Below the pieces are notes generated by a model that saw nothing but the letters and a program-made list of their open reading frames with translations, ran no database searches and was not told the origin of the DNA. From Chitinophagaceae bacterium (GTDB lineage Bacteria > Bacteroidota > Bacteroidia > Chitinophagales > Chitinophagaceae), in NCBI GenBank assembly GCA_003534175.1, contig DPFD01000172.1, positions 24,840 through 32,073 on the forward strand: DNA of 7,234 nucleotides. The letters are read 5' to 3'. The translations under genes were made by a program, and so were the position numbers. Below, in pieces: positions 1-6,072 of this stretch. Each line of letters starts with the position of its first letter. Within the stretch, counting starts at the first letter, position 1.

Positions 1-1
1 A

Positions 2-286
2 TGGAAAGATAAACTGAATATTGAAGACACCCTGTTTGCCGGCGCCGTTATCAACCGGATGCGCGAACATTTCTCCATCCATTGCGATGCATCTGCTATG
101 GCAGCCAACATGTACACACTGGCCAATCCGAACCTGTACGATTTCATGAAAGACAATAATGCCTCCCATTACCTGCGTTTAACCGGTTTCGGACTGGAAA
201 AGGATATCCGGCATTGCCTCACCGCCAATACAGCCCCTGTATTACCGGTTTACCAGCAGGGCAGCCTCGTAAAAGCCAACATTTAA
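2..286 (+). CDS. comB: ComB-family 2-phosphosulfolactate phosphatase, C-terminal fragment (94 residues)
   Basis: The reading frame is already open at base 2 and ends with TAA at 284-286, so only the last 94 residues are visible. Near the fragment's start is the stretch WKDKLNIEDTLFAGAV, and near its end ASHYLRLTGFGLEKDIRHC followed by a VLPVY tail. These match my memory of the end of ComB proteins: a 'nLEDTLFAGA' block, then a 'loGh..ri...GFg.Di..C...d....vP' block. ComB is a Mg-dependent acid phosphatase that removes phosphate from 2-phosphosulfolactate to give 3-sulfolactate, known from archaeal coenzyme M synthesis and from bacteria making sulfolactate. Its role in Bacteroidota is not well settled; a link to sulfonate metabolism is an inference. 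The active-site residues lie upstream, outside the window. The downstream SNF2 gene has its own promoter, so I do not infer an operon. Confidence 0.82.
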   Translation, partial: WKDKLNIEDTLFAGAVINRMREHFSIHCDASAMAANMYTLANPNLYDFMKDNNASHYLRLTGFGLEKDIRHCLTANTAPVLPVYQQGSLVKANI

Positions 287-409
287 CTTCTTTTTCTCCA
301 CATTCCCCTTTTATCTCTTTCTACCCTCAGTTATTTTCCTTTACTTTTGCAAATTGCTCTTTTCTGAACGGGAAAGGAAAAGCGCCACTAATACCCTAAA
401 CACAACAGA
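287..409 (+). other. Pyrimidine-rich intergenic region between comB and the SNF2 gene
   Basis: The roughly 60 bases after the comB stop (287-346) are almost all C and T on the plus strand, with only scattered A and G. I see no stem-loop that would make a standard intrinsic terminator for comB. The region ends in the promoter listed separately and a predicted leader of about 55 bases for the SNF2 gene. The leader holds the purine-rich stretch GGGAAAGGAAAA at 370-380, but this is about 30 bases from the predicted start, too far for a normal ribosome binding site. Confidence 0.6.
342..349 (+). promoter_or_regulatory. Bacteroidota-type -7 box for the SNF2 gene
   Basis: TACTTTTG matches the Bacteroidota sigma-ABfr -7 consensus TAnnTTTG exactly. 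About 21 bases upstream there is only TTT (318-320) instead of the -33 TTG, so the upstream element is weak. The predicted transcription start is near 353, giving a leader of about 56 bases before the TTG start at 410. Confidence 0.6.
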
Positions 410-3400
410 TTGGCTTTACCACACATCATTAAACATATATACAACAACGGTACCGATGAAGTAATCCGCAGAGGTAAAAAAATTCATGGATTAGGTTATG
501 TTGAACTGGTTGAACATGAAGCGTTGTTGTCTTCCATCACTTTTCGTGTACGCGACGATTTATACAACACGTATTACAAAGTATACATTCAAAAGTATAA
601 CGATCCGAAACTGATTTCAATGCGATGCGGTTGTCCGTATAACATCGGTGAAATCTGCAGGCACGAAGTAGCGGCTTTACTGAGGTTGCAGGATATGATT
701 GATAAAAGGCAATTGGGTACATCTGATATTGAATACAATCAGAAGCACACTCAGGCAAAGATGAAAACCATCGACCTGAAAACCATCAAGGCATTATCAT
801 CGGCACAAATTTATGATCAGGCCGAAACATTGCTGCGTACTACCATGGCCAATATTACTACCGCCGCCAATGAACGGGTAGAAGCGGATCTTACTATAGC
901 CGGTGAAGTGTTCAACGTAGTGATACAGAAAAATGATGAACGTTTTTTCGATACTTCCTGTACCTGTGATGAAACACAACATCCCCTGTGTATACATAAA
1001 ACCGTGTTGTTTATTCAGTTGCTGAATGCGTATGGTCCGCATTATTTTGATACCATCCGCAACTACGATAAAGAAAAAAATAAATTACTCAGTTTATACG
1101 GCTACAGCCTCGAAGATGATTTAACCGGTAAGTTTGAATTTATTTATAAAGACGGCAAGCCCTTTTTAAAAGTTATTGACCCGTCGGTAAAGCGCATTCA
1201 GCCGGTTGCAGCACCCGCGATACCGGCACGTCCGGTTCAGGCGCCCGTGCCCGCCCTGGCATTGAATGATGATGCAGTAACTACGGATTCAGAGTTGAAA
1301 AAAATTGGCATCGTATTCAACTATAATGAATCAGGATTTCCGGGGTTCGCGGTGTGTGCCGTACAGGGAGAAATCAATGAAGCCGGAACGGCCTATGTGA
1401 GTAAGGCAGAAAAAATTGATCTGAATAAATATGTGAATACAGAGGTATTCGACGAAGAAGATAAGGCACTCTTGCAGCAAATCAGAAAACTGCAAGACAA
1501 TGAGATCAACAAATACCTCAACCGGAATTCACCTTTCAGCGGCATTTGGGAAAACATCATCCATACCGATGGAGAAGATTTACCCGATGAAACCAAAATG
1601 CTGATTATTGAATACCTCTATCCCAAACTTAGAAAATTATTTGATAATCCGAACCGGAACCTGTGCTTTGTCTTGCCCAAAGGCAAACCTTTCAAAAGTG
1701 CAGAACTGCTTCCGGTAACATTAAGCAATATACCGGCTTCCCTATTGTTCAGGGTTGCATCGGTGAACAGCCACCTCGAACTGGTGTGCCAGCAGAAAGT
1801 TAACGGCAACGCATACACTATAACGGAAGAGGAAGGCCATTCTCCGGCACTGGTAATGCATCAGGATGAATTGTATCTCTGGTCGAAGCCGGAAGATGTA
1901 CTGGAAGTGGAACGTTTCAGAAAGCGCGGCGCCACAAAGCTGAACAAGGATAACTGGGCAGCCACCATGCGGGAAGTAATCATGCCGCTCACGCGTGAAT
2001 ATCAGGTAGAGTTTGATAAAAGCCTGATGCGCGAGGTGAAAAATATAGAACCGCGTATTCAGTTGTTGCTACAGGAAAAAGGGGATTATCTGTTGTTTCA
2101 GCCCGTTTTCACATACAACGGTTTTGAAGTGAAACCCGGTGAAAAGGAAACCATCATTCTGCCCGATGAGGATAAGATTCTGATGATCCGGAGAAACAAG
2201 CCGGCGGAAGAACAGTTCCTTCAAACCCTGAACGGATTGCATTCCATGTTTCAGGTGCAGCCCGAAGGAGGGATGGCGCTGAAGGGGCAGGAAGTGCTTC
2301 GCAATAACTGGTTCTTTTTATTCATGGATGCCATGAAGGAAAAGAAAATTCCTGTGTATGGTTTTGAGAGTTTAAAAAATTATCGCTTCAATACGGCCCG
2401 CCCCAGCACGCATATACATTTGAGCAGTGGTATGGACTGGTTTGATGCCAAAGTGGAAATTACTTTTGGGGATCAGCGTATAGGCATTGCCGATATTAAA
2501 CGGGCGCTGGCTTCCAAACAGTCATTTGTACAACTCGGAGATGGTACGTTAGGTATTTTACCCGATGAATGGTTGAAGAAGTATGCCCTGTTGTTTAAAG
2601 TAGGTGAAGGGCGAAATGATAAGCTGCGTTTATCAAGATACCACATGAGTGTGATTGATGAACTGTATGAAAACCGCAATGAAGAAGAACTGAGTTTTGC
2701 ATTGGATGAAAAATTTGAGCGCCTGCGTGCTTTCCGACAGATACCCGAGGTGCAGCCCCCCGATCATCTGAAACCGGTGCTGCGACCCTACCAGGTATCC
2801 GGCTACCAGTGGCTACAATACCTCAACGAAGTGGGTTGGGGAGGAATTTTGGCAGATGATATGGGTTTGGGTAAAACCGTTCAGGCACTTACCATGCTGC
2901 ATCAATTTAAAGAGCAGCAGGGATCGCTGAAGGCCATTGTGGTTTGTCCAACTACACTCATCTACAACTGGAAAAATGAAGTAAATAAATTCACTCCGGG
3001 CTTAACGTGTATCATACATCATGGAAATACGCGCAGCCGCGATGCTGAATTCCTGCAAAGCCACAACATCATCGTTACCACTTACGGTACCCTGCGCAGC
3101 GACATCACCCTCATGCTGAAAATACATTTTGATTATGTGGTGCTGGATGAAAGTCAGGCTATTAAAAACCCGTCTTCCAAGGTAACCAAGGCGGCTTCGT
3201 TGCTCAATGCCACCAACCGTTTGTGCATGAGTGGTACACCATTGCAGAACAACACCTTTGACGTATATGCTCAAATGAACTTCCTAAACCCGGGGTTGTT
3301 GGGGAGTGTTGATTTTTTCAGAAATGAATTTGCCAACCCGATTGATAAATTCGGCGAGCAGGAACAGAAAGAGCATTTACGTAAACTGCTGTATCCGTTC

Positions 3401-4168
3401 ATCCTGCGGCGCACCAAGGAACAGGTAGCCAAAGACCTGCCCGAAAAAACCGAAACCATTTTGTTCTGCGAAATGGAAAAAGAGCAGCGCAAAATTTACG
3501 ATGCCTATCGCAATTCTTACAGAGATAAGATTATGGGCGTGATTAATCAGCAGGGCATTGATAAATCACAACTCACCATCCTGCAGGGGCTGATGAAACT
3601 CCGGCAGATCTGTGACAGTCCGGCCATACTGAATGAAGAAGAAAAATTTCCGAACCACTCCATTAAACTGGATGAGCTCACGCGTGAACTCACTGAAAAC
3701 ATCAGCGATCATAAGGTATTGATTTTTTCTCAGTTTCTGGGAATGCTGGGTCTTATCCGCGACCGGTTGAAAGAGCAGGGTGTAGTATTTGAATACCTCG
3801 ATGGTTCCACACCATCAGCCGACCGGGAAAAAGCCATCCGTCATTTTCAGGATGACGAAACGGTACGGGTGTTCCTCATATCGCTGAAAGCGGGGGGTGT
3901 GGGTTTGAACCTCACGGCGGCAGACTATGTATATATTGTAGACCCGTGGTGGAATCCTGCCGTAGAGCAACAGGCCATCGACCGTACCCATCGTATCGGA
4001 CAAACCAAGAACATCTTCGCCTACCGGATGATATGCATTGATACCATCGAAGATAAAATTCTGCAATTGCAGGAACGCAAGAAAGCCCTTGCCAAGGAAT
4101 TGATTACCGATGATACCAGCTTTGTGAAAGCGCTCAGCAAGGCAGATGTGGAATACCTGTTCAGCTAA
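410..4168 (+). CDS. SNF2-family DEAD/DEAH ATPase (helicase-like) with two N-terminal SWIM zinc fingers
   Basis: A 1252-residue Swi2/Snf2 ATP-dependent translocase, expected to act in the cytoplasm on DNA-protein complexes; the target is unknown. Two SWIM fingers of form CxCx7CxH come first: C73-C75-C83-H85 and C184-C186-C194-H196. A Pro/Ala-rich linker (about 265-285) leads to a long region, including the bacterial SNF2-associated block at 675-722 (DWFD...LGDGTLGILPDEWL). The motor begins near 788 (LRPYQ). RecA1 has Walker A DMGLGKT with K822, motif II DESQ at 913-916 and motif III SGTPLQN from 941. RecA2 has VLIFSQF at 1103-1109, motif V KAGGVGLNL from 1160 and motif VI QAIDRTHRIGQ ending at 1198 (R1192, R1195). 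All catalytic motifs are intact. The start is TTG at 410: an in-frame TAA lies at 389-391 and the first in-frame ATG is only at codon 71, next to the first SWIM finger. It is transcribed alone and converges on a small minus-strand gene. Confidence 0.95.
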   Translation: MALPHIIKHIYNNGTDEVIRRGKKIHGLGYVELVEHEALLSSITFRVRDDLYNTYYKVYIQKYNDPKLISMRCGCPYNIGEICRHEVAALLRLQDMIDKRQLGTSDIEYNQKHTQAKMKTIDLKTIKALSSAQIYDQAETLLRTTMANITTAANERVEADLTIAGEVFNVVIQKNDERFFDTSCTCDETQHPLCIHKTVLFIQLLNAYGPHYFDTIRNYDKEKNKLLSLYGYSLEDDLTGKFEFIYKDGKPFLKVIDPSVKRIQPVAAPAIPARPVQAPVPALALNDDAVTTDSELKKIGIVFNYNESGFPGFAVCAVQGEINEAGTAYVSKAEKIDLNKYVNTEVFDEEDKALLQQIRKLQDNEINKYLNRNSPFSGIWENIIHTDGEDLPDETKMLIIEYLYPKLRKLFDNPNRNLCFVLPKGKPFKSAELLPVTLSNIPASLLFRVASVNSHLELVCQQKVNGNAYTITEEEGHSPALVMHQDELYLWSKPEDVLEVERFRKRGATKLNKDNWAATMREVIMPLTREYQVEFDKSLMREVKNIEPRIQLLLQEKGDYLLFQPVFTYNGFEVKPGEKETIILPDEDKILMIRRNKPAEEQFLQTLNGLHSMFQVQPEGGMALKGQEVLRNNWFFLFMDAMKEKKIPVYGFESLKNYRFNTARPSTHIHLSSGMDWFDAKVEITFGDQRIGIADIKRALASKQSFVQLGDGTLGILPDEWLKKYALLFKVGEGRNDKLRLSRYHMSVIDELYENRNEEELSFALDEKFERLRAFRQIPEVQPPDHLKPVLRPYQVSGYQWLQYLNEVGWGGILADDMGLGKTVQALTMLHQFKEQQGSLKAIVVCPTTLIYNWKNEVNKFTPGLTCIIHHGNTRSRDAEFLQSHNIIVTTYGTLRSDITLMLKIHFDYVVLDESQAIKNPSSKVTKAASLLNATNRLCMSGTPLQNNTFDVYAQMNFLNPGLLGSVDFFRNEFANPIDKFGEQEQKEHLRKLLYPFILRRTKEQVAKDLPEKTETILFCEMEKEQRKIYDAYRNSYRDKIMGVINQQGIDKSQLTILQGLMKLRQICDSPAILNEEEKFPNHSIKLDELTRELTENISDHKVLIFSQFLGMLGLIRDRLKEQGVVFEYLDGSTPSADREKAIRHFQDDETVRVFLISLKAGGVGLNLTAADYVYIVDPWWNPAVEQQAIDRTHRIGQTKNIFAYRMICIDTIEDKILQLQERKKALAKELITDDTSFVKALSKADVEYLFS

Positions 4169-4204
4169 AAAAGAAAAATCCCCCGGCATTGAACGCGGAG
4201 GATT
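4167..4204 (-). terminator. Intrinsic terminator of the 45-codon minus-strand gene
   Basis: Arms AATCCCCCG (4177-4185) and CGGAGGATT (4196-4204) pair with a single C-A mismatch around a 10-base loop. Read on the minus strand, the stem is followed at once by TTTTTCTTTTTT, a strong U-tract. On the plus strand the hairpin is followed by AAAATAGG, so it is directional for the minus strand, although it overlaps the stop of the SNF2 gene and may also mark the end of that message. Confidence 0.75.
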
Positions 4205-4229
4205 AAAATAGGTTGGGTTACAGTGGGTT

Positions 4230-4367
4230 TTACGATGCAATGAAATTTTTCAGGCGCTGAAAGTCACGGTTATCATCCGTAAAAAACAGCCGGTTGAATG
4301 CATCTGCTACAGCTTTGAGCACATTGCCCAGCGAGTAGCTTTTGGGTTCATGTTTTCTCATATTCAT
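4230..4367 (-). CDS. Small hypothetical protein, 45 residues
   Basis: I do not recognise this product. The frame reads MNMRKHEPKS and ends NFIAS; a second ATG at 4361 would give 43 residues. The middle (LGNVLKAVADAFNRLFF, residues 13-29) could form an amphipathic helix; the charge is slightly positive (8 Lys/Arg, 5 Asp/Glu). There is no signal peptide or membrane segment. Codon choice (AGC, CTG, CGG, GAT) resembles the neighbouring genes. What makes it credible is the setting: an exact TAnnTTTG promoter with a TTG 20 bases upstream precedes it, and a strong terminator follows about 26 bases after the stop. The frame can be extended upstream to a TTG at 4418, but that codon is the -33 element itself, so the extension is not used. 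The roughly 215-base transcript could also be a small RNA rather than an mRNA. Confidence 0.55.
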   Translation of the reverse strand: MNMRKHEPKSYSLGNVLKAVADAFNRLFFTDDNRDFQRLKNFIAS

Positions 4368-4387
4368 TGGTTTTAGAGGGTACAACA

Positions 4388-4418
4388 CAAACTTACAAAC
4401 CGCTGAAAACCACGTCAA
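4388..4418 (-). promoter_or_regulatory. Promoter of the 45-codon gene
   Basis: On the minus strand TTG (4418-4416), a 20-base spacer, then TAAGTTTG (4395-4388). This is the full Bacteroidota consensus TTG-N19-21-TAnnTTTG with no mismatch, the cleanest promoter in the window. The predicted transcript starts near 4384, about 17 bases before the ATG at 4367. Confidence 0.75.
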
Positions 4419-4425
4419 GCGAAAA

Positions 4426-4450
4426 TTTGCTGAAAATCATATTCAGTAAA
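4426..4450. repeat. Inverted repeat upstream of the 45-codon gene promoter
   Basis: TTTGCTGA (4426-4433), 9-base spacer, TCAGTAAA (4443-4450): the arms pair with one G-T type mismatch position. It ends 7 bases upstream of the -33 TTG. A near-identical dyad at 4749-4771 precedes the other small gene, so this may be a binding site for a dimeric regulator. That role is an inference. Confidence 0.4.
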
Positions 4451-4465
4451 TTCCGCAATTATTGG

Positions 4466-4627
4466 TTAATTATACAAGGCCGTTCCCTTGCGGCGCAAAC
4501 GCGCTAACTTCTTATAGTGTTTAATGGGATACACGTCGGGGCTTTGACGCAACTTGTCTAAAAAGCATTTAATGGCATAAAGCACCGGATGGTTAGGCGT
4601 TTTTTCTTCCAGATGTTTCATAATCAT
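4466..4627 (-). CDS. Small basic hypothetical protein, 53 residues
   Basis: I do not recognise the family. The frame begins ATG ATT ATG at 4627 (a start at the second ATG, 4621, would give 51 residues) and ends TAA at 4466-4468. The product is strongly basic (8 Lys and 4 Arg against 4 acidic residues) with the basic residues gathered at the end: IKHYKKLARLRRKG, residues 35-48. The N-terminal part contains LYAIKCFLDKL (16-26), which could be helical. There is one cysteine, C21, and no signal peptide. A basic tail of this kind would fit nucleic-acid or ribosome contact, which is only a guess. It has a probable promoter about 70 bases upstream and a hairpin in its leader. No terminator is evident before the next small unit on the same strand, so read-through into the 45-codon gene is possible. 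Confidence 0.45.
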   Translation of the reverse strand: MIMKHLEEKTPNHPVLYAIKCFLDKLRQSPDVYPIKHYKKLARLRRKGTALYN

Positions 4628-4667
4628 AATGTTTCAAAGGTTTAACGAATCGGATACTACAAAATTG

Positions 4668-4687
4668 CCTTTCCGGTTGTGGAAAGG
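4668..4687 (-). promoter_or_regulatory. Hairpin at the 5' end of the predicted leader of the 53-codon gene
   Basis: CCTTTCC (4668-4674), loop GGTTGT, GGAAAGG (4681-4687): a perfect 7-base-pair stem. The predicted transcription start lies near 4691, so the hairpin would form the very first bases of the mRNA, about 40 bases before the start codon. Such a position suits a stabilising 5' stem or an operator; neither is shown by the sequence alone. Confidence 0.4.
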
Positions 4688-4694
4688 TTGAGGA

Positions 4695-4724
4695 TAAACT
4701 TACTGAATCTTTTTTGATTTCCAA
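4695..4724 (-). promoter_or_regulatory. Probable promoter of the 53-codon gene
   Basis: Minus strand TTG (4724-4722), 19-base spacer, TAAGTTTA (4702-4695). It differs from TAnnTTTG only in the last base. The predicted start is near 4691, giving a leader of about 64 bases. A second candidate -7 box, AACCTTTG, lies nearer the gene but has a poorer match and spacing. Confidence 0.45.
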
Positions 4725-4748
4725 ATATGAATTTGTTAAAAAATCGAC

Positions 4749-4771
4749 TTTACTGACTGGTTTTCAGTAAA
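4749..4771. repeat. Perfect inverted repeat upstream of the 53-codon gene promoter
   Basis: TTTACTGA (4749-4756), 7-base spacer CTGGTTT, TCAGTAAA (4764-4771): perfect 8-base arms. It resembles the dyad at 4426-4450 in sequence and lies 24 bases upstream of the -33 TTG of the 53-codon gene. On the minus strand it is followed by a T-run (GTCGATTTTTT) after five bases, so a secondary terminator role for mqnC is an alternative. Confidence 0.45.
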
Positions 4772-4777
4772 ATGCAT

Positions 4778-4803
4778 GAAAAGCCTCCGGTGGGGCCACC
4801 GGA
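4778..4803 (-). terminator. Probable intrinsic terminator of mqnC
   Basis: TCCGGTG (4786-4792) and CACCGGA (4797-4803) form a GC-rich 7-base-pair stem around a 4-base loop. On the minus strand it is followed by GGCTTTTC, a short T-run, and it lies about 40 bases after the mqnC stop codon. The T-run is weak, and the inverted repeat just beyond it may contribute. Confidence 0.6.
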
Positions 4804-4843
4804 AACGCGGGTTGTGGATAACCTAAACGGCCAATAGAGGAAA

Positions 4844-5968
4844 TTAGTAGTTGATTTCCTGTTCTACCATTTCGGGGAGGGTGCGCCATTCGTATTGTTG
4901 ATTGCGCAGTTGGGGCTCGAATCCTGCCTCACGGATGGCTTCCTGGATACTCCGGCTGGTGAAACGGTGCGGGGCTCCGGCGGCGCTCACCACATTTTCT
5001 TCAATCATGATACTGCCAAAGTCATTGGCACCGGCATGAAGGCACATTTGTGCTATCTGTTTGCCCACAGTGAGCCAGCTGGCCTGAATGTTTTTTACAT
5101 TGGGCAGCATGATGCGGCTGAGGGCAATCATGCGTATATAATCTTCGGGGGTTGTAAGGTTCTGAACTCCGCGAATGCGCGCCAACAGTGTATCTACATC
5201 CTGGAAGGTCCATGGAATGAATGCCAGGAATCCTTTGGCACCTTCAGGTTTCATGCTTTGAACGGTGCGTATCTTAACGAGGTGTTCAAATCGTTCTTCA
5301 ATGGTTTCCACATGTCCGAACATCATGGTAGCCGAGGTAGTGATGTTTAGTTTATGGGCTTCATGCATGATATCCAGCCATTCCTGTGCGCCGCATTTTC
5401 CTTTGGAGATTAACCGGCGTACGCGGTCGGTTAATATTTCTGCACCGGCACCGGGCAAGCTGTCCATTCCCGCTTCTTTCAGGGCTTTCAGCACTTCATG
5501 GTGTGTACTTTTTTCCAGTTTGGTGATGTGTGCCACTTCCGGCGGACCCAGCGTATGCAGTTTTAATTCCGGATACAGGTTTTTTAGTGTGCTGAATAAA
5601 TCGGTGTAAAACGATAAGCCCAGATCGGGGTGATGTCCTCCCTGTAGTAAGAGCTGATCTCCGCCGTAGCGAAACGTTTCTTCAATTTTTTGTTTATACG
5701 TTTCAATGTCGGTAATATATGCTTCGGGATGTCCGGGAATGCGATAGAAGTTGCAAAACTTGCAGTTGGCAATGCACACATTGGTTGTGTTTACGTTTCT
5801 GTCTATTTGCCATGTAACTTTGCCATGCGGAACCTGTTCCTTGCGCAGTTCATCGGCAACATACATCAACTCGGCCAGTGGGGCATGATGGTATAAATAC
5901 ACGCCTTCCTCCACTGACAAGATTTCAAAATTCCGGGCCCGGATCAACAAATCACTTACTTGCATCAT
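4844..5968 (-). CDS. mqnC: Cyclic dehypoxanthinyl futalosine synthase (MqnC), radical SAM
   Basis: MqnC is the radical SAM enzyme of the futalosine menaquinone pathway: it cyclises dehypoxanthine futalosine to cyclic dehypoxanthinyl futalosine in the cytoplasm. The product has 374 residues, the usual family length. The [4Fe-4S] cluster motif CxxxCxxC is C65-C69-C72 (CIANCKFC), followed by NFYR. Other family blocks are GGDQLLLQGGHHPDLGL (102-118), GPPE (141-144), LPGAGAEIL with DRVR (171-184), SATMMFGHVET (212-222), IPWTFQ (251-256), ASWLTVG (296-302) and a GSIMIEENVVSAAG block (318-331). The latter, and the GHVET and QGGHHPDLGL blocks, favour MqnC over the related MqnE. The frame starts with two ATGs (5968, 5965); I take the first. 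No other mqn gene is adjacent, so the pathway genes are dispersed. It is transcribed from its own promoter, divergent from the M16 peptidase, and ends at a hairpin terminator. Confidence 0.96.
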   Translation of the reverse strand: MMQVSDLLIRARNFEILSVEEGVYLYHHAPLAELMYVADELRKEQVPHGKVTWQIDRNVNTTNVCIANCKFCNFYRIPGHPEAYITDIETYKQKIEETFRYGGDQLLLQGGHHPDLGLSFYTDLFSTLKNLYPELKLHTLGPPEVAHITKLEKSTHHEVLKALKEAGMDSLPGAGAEILTDRVRRLISKGKCGAQEWLDIMHEAHKLNITTSATMMFGHVETIEERFEHLVKIRTVQSMKPEGAKGFLAFIPWTFQDVDTLLARIRGVQNLTTPEDYIRMIALSRIMLPNVKNIQASWLTVGKQIAQMCLHAGANDFGSIMIEENVVSAAGAPHRFTSRSIQEAIREAGFEPQLRNQQYEWRTLPEMVEQEINY

Positions 5969-5984
5969 ACATCACTTTAAAGCG

Positions 5985-6017
5985 CAAAATTAACACCATT
6001 GATTCGTATTCTTTCAA
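5985..6017 (-). promoter_or_regulatory. Promoter of mqnC
   Basis: Minus strand TAATTTTG (5992-5985) matches TAnnTTTG exactly. The nearest TTG (6017-6015) is 22 bases upstream, slightly longer than usual. The predicted start is near 5981, leaving a leader of about 13 bases before the ATG at 5968. No Shine-Dalgarno sequence is visible. Confidence 0.6.
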
Positions 6018-6060
6018 AACATGCTGAAAACAATGCGCTCAACCGTAACATTGCTTCACC

Positions 6061-6068
6061 TAATTTTG
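6061..6068 (+). promoter_or_regulatory. -7 box of the M16 peptidase gene, probably giving a leaderless mRNA
   Basis: TAATTTTG matches TAnnTTTG exactly, and only four bases (CAGC) separate it from the ATG at 6073. With the usual -7 geometry, transcription would start at or next to the A of the ATG. No TTG is found at the expected -33 position, so the upstream element is weak or absent. Confidence 0.5.
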
Positions 6069-6072
6069 CAGC

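Noticed and set aside
370..380. Purine-rich GGGAAAGGAAAA as a ribosome binding site for the SNF2 gene
   Set aside because: It is about 30 bases from the TTG start, far outside normal spacing, and Bacteroidota seldom rely on Shine-Dalgarno pairing.
214..399. 61-codon plus-strand frame
   Set aside because: It overlaps comB in another frame and runs through the pyrimidine tract; the Ser/Phe/Pro-rich product reflects that composition.
3815..4240. 141-codon minus-strand frame
   Set aside because: It lies almost wholly antisense to the conserved RecA2 domain of the SNF2 gene (motifs V and VI), crosses the terminator at 4167-4204, and its product has no recognisable domain.
4368..4418. N-terminal extension of the 45-codon gene to a TTG at 4418
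   Set aside because: The TTG is the -33 element and the extension runs through the -7 box, so it would lie upstream of the predicted transcript start.
4169..4843. Remnant of a mobile element or toxin-antitoxin pair in the long non-coding stretch
   Set aside because: There are no terminal repeats, transposase-like frames or recognisable toxin folds; the two small frames are separately promoted rather than overlapping as in a typical toxin-antitoxin operon.
4895..5350. 151-codon plus-strand frame
   Set aside because: It is antisense to the conserved C-terminal half of mqnC and its translation shows no family features.
6031..6053. CAATG...CATTG inverted repeat in the divergent intergenic region
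   Set aside because: The arms are only five bases with a long spacer, which is expected by chance.
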